From CAZFHL01 sp964519145 (GTDB lineage Bacteria > Patescibacteriota > Minisyncoccia > Phycocordibacterales > WO2-35-19), in NCBI GenBank assembly GCA_964519145.1, contig CAZFHL010000035.1:1-6316 (forward strand): a stretch of 6,316 bases of DNA, written 5' to 3'. Both the position numbers and the translations under genes were made by a program. Within the stretch, counting starts at the first letter, position 1; every line of letters begins with the position of its first letter. The notes beneath the pieces are model-generated. The model made no database searches. It was not told the origin of the DNA and saw only the letters and a program-made list of their open reading frames with translations. Shown one piece after another: positions 5,438 to 6,316 of the stretch.

Positions 5438-6316
5438 ATGAAAAATTTACAAGAAATAAGAACTCTAAAAGAAGATGAATTTCCGCAACTCTTAAACGAA
5501 ATACCTTCTCCACCTAAAAGACTTTTTTACATGGGGAAAATTCCAGATTGGAATAAAAAGATTCTTTGTGTTGTCGGCTCAAGAAAATATACAAATTATG
5601 GTAAAGAAGTGACGGAAAGCCTCATAAGTGGACTTAAAAATCATCCGGTAATAATAGTTTCTGGACTAGCTATCGGTATAGACTCTATCGCGCACAATTC
5701 AGCTATCAAAAATAATTTGAACACTATAGCAGTACCAGGATCAGGGCTTGATTTTAAAATAATACATCCACAAACAAATATAAGATTAGCAAAAGAAATA
5801 ATCGAAAATGGTGGGATGTTAATGAGCGAGTTTGATCCAAATTTCAAAGCCACTCAATGGAGCTTTCCACAAAGAAATCGTATCATGGCAGGAATGTCTG
5901 ATGCTGTTTTAGTAATAGAAGCAGAAGAAAAATCAGGAACACTTATAACATCTAGATTGGCCACAGAGTATAACAGGGATGTTTTTACCGTACCTCACAA
6001 TATATGGAGTAATACAAGTAAAGGTCCGCACATGCTACTCAGACTAGGCGCTACACTCATAAGAAATAGTGAGGATATATTAGATGCTTTAGATATTAAA
6101 TCAAAAAAACCAGAAGAAATAGATTTGGAGAAAAAATACTATGATTGTTCAAAAGAAGAGATGCTGATTATAGGTTTATTAAATGAACCGAAAGAAAAAG
6201 ATGAAATAATCAGAGAAGCCAATCTAATACATAAATTCAAAACCGAAGAGACTCAAACTCTTTTATCTTTGTTAGAAATTAAAGGACTTATAAAAGAAAC
6301 TTTTGGACAAATAAGA
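5438..6316 (+). CDS. dprA: DNA-processing protein DprA (3' end cut by window edge)
   Basis: DprA protects incoming single-stranded DNA during natural transformation and loads RecA on it. The frame is open from ATG 5438 to the right edge, 293 residues. The Rossmann-like core carries the family motifs: GSR at 47-49, SGLAIGIDSIAH at 75-86, an AVPGSGLD stretch, SEFDP, FPQRNRI at 143-149 and KSGTLITS from 165. From about residue 225 a C-terminal winged-helix domain begins and ends near the edge with KGLIKETFG, so only a few residues are likely missing. The usual N-terminal helical (SAM/HhH-like) domain is nearly absent; only about 40 residues precede the core. An earlier ATG at 5431 is in another frame and closes after a few codons. 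The gene diverges from serS. It implies a DNA-uptake pathway, common in Patescibacteria, though no other competence gene is in this window. Confidence 0.95.
   Translation, partial: MKNLQEIRTLKEDEFPQLLNEIPSPPKRLFYMGKIPDWNKKILCVVGSRKYTNYGKEVTESLISGLKNHPVIIVSGLAIGIDSIAHNSAIKNNLNTIAVPGSGLDFKIIHPQTNIRLAKEIIENGGMLMSEFDPNFKATQWSFPQRNRIMAGMSDAVLVIEAEEKSGTLITSRLATEYNRDVFTVPHNIWSNTSKGPHMLLRLGATLIRNSEDILDALDIKSKKPEEIDLEKKYYDCSKEEMLIIGLLNEPKEKDEIIREANLIHKFKTEETQTLLSLLEIKGLIKETFGQIR

Noticed and set aside
5641..5853. Minus-strand open frame of 70 codons
   Set aside because: It is antisense to the dprA core, where the plus-strand frame carries the SGLAIGID and SEFDP motifs.
1..6316. Recoded genetic code (UGA as glycine or tryptophan), tRNA genes, CRISPR array, insertion sequence
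   Set aside because: Genes use normal Gly and Trp codons with no in-frame TGA. I saw no tRNA cloverleaf, no spaced direct-repeat array and no transposase or terminal repeats.

Overview
This is an AT-rich window (roughly 30 % GC by eye) with short intergenic gaps and very compact proteins. It looks like part of a bacterial genome from the Candidate Phyla Radiation (Patescibacteria), probably a Parcubacteria-type lineage. The case rests on four things: low GC, a DprA that starts almost directly at its Rossmann domain, a short divergent FtsQ beside serS, and almost no Shine-Dalgarno sites. This is inference from style, not a database match. The genetic code is the ordinary bacterial one: no in-frame TGA was seen, and the four stop codons visible are TAA or TAG.

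Layout from right to left. Rightmost, on the + strand, is dprA (DNA-processing protein of natural transformation), cut by the right edge. It diverges from serS (seryl-tRNA synthetase, - strand) across a 104-base spacer that holds a perfect 17-base tandem duplication and a 9-bp inverted repeat over the likely dprA -10 box. serS is followed on the same strand by ftsQ (cell-division protein). Directly after the ftsQ stop comes a good sigma-70-like promoter, then an overlooked 41-codon ORF, then an 11-bp perfect hairpin, then a strong Shine-Dalgarno site and a complete ABC exporter gene, closed by a clear rho-independent terminator. Leftmost, on the - strand, is the N-terminal 336 residues of a secreted right-handed beta-helix protein with a signal peptide, running off the left edge.

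The most interesting part is the leader of the ABC exporter (about 2922-3163). It has the parts list of an attenuator: promoter, short ORF, intrinsic-terminator-like hairpin, then the structural gene. In addition, the last codons of the short ORF contain a ten-base segment that can pair with the 5' arm of the hairpin (9 of 10 positions), which would give mutually exclusive structures. The competing reading is that the 41-residue peptide is itself a small exported product of the ABC transporter; it has a Gly-Gly near its middle. The hairpin may also simply terminate serS-ftsQ transcripts.

A second pattern concerns starts. The beta-helix gene, the small ORF, ftsQ and dprA all have a TATAAT/TATTAT-like hexamer ending only 6-10 bases before the ATG and have no Shine-Dalgarno. 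The ABC gene, the one gene that seems to sit inside a transcript, has a strong one. This is what mainly leaderless transcription would look like, with the caveat that such hexamers are common in AT-rich DNA.
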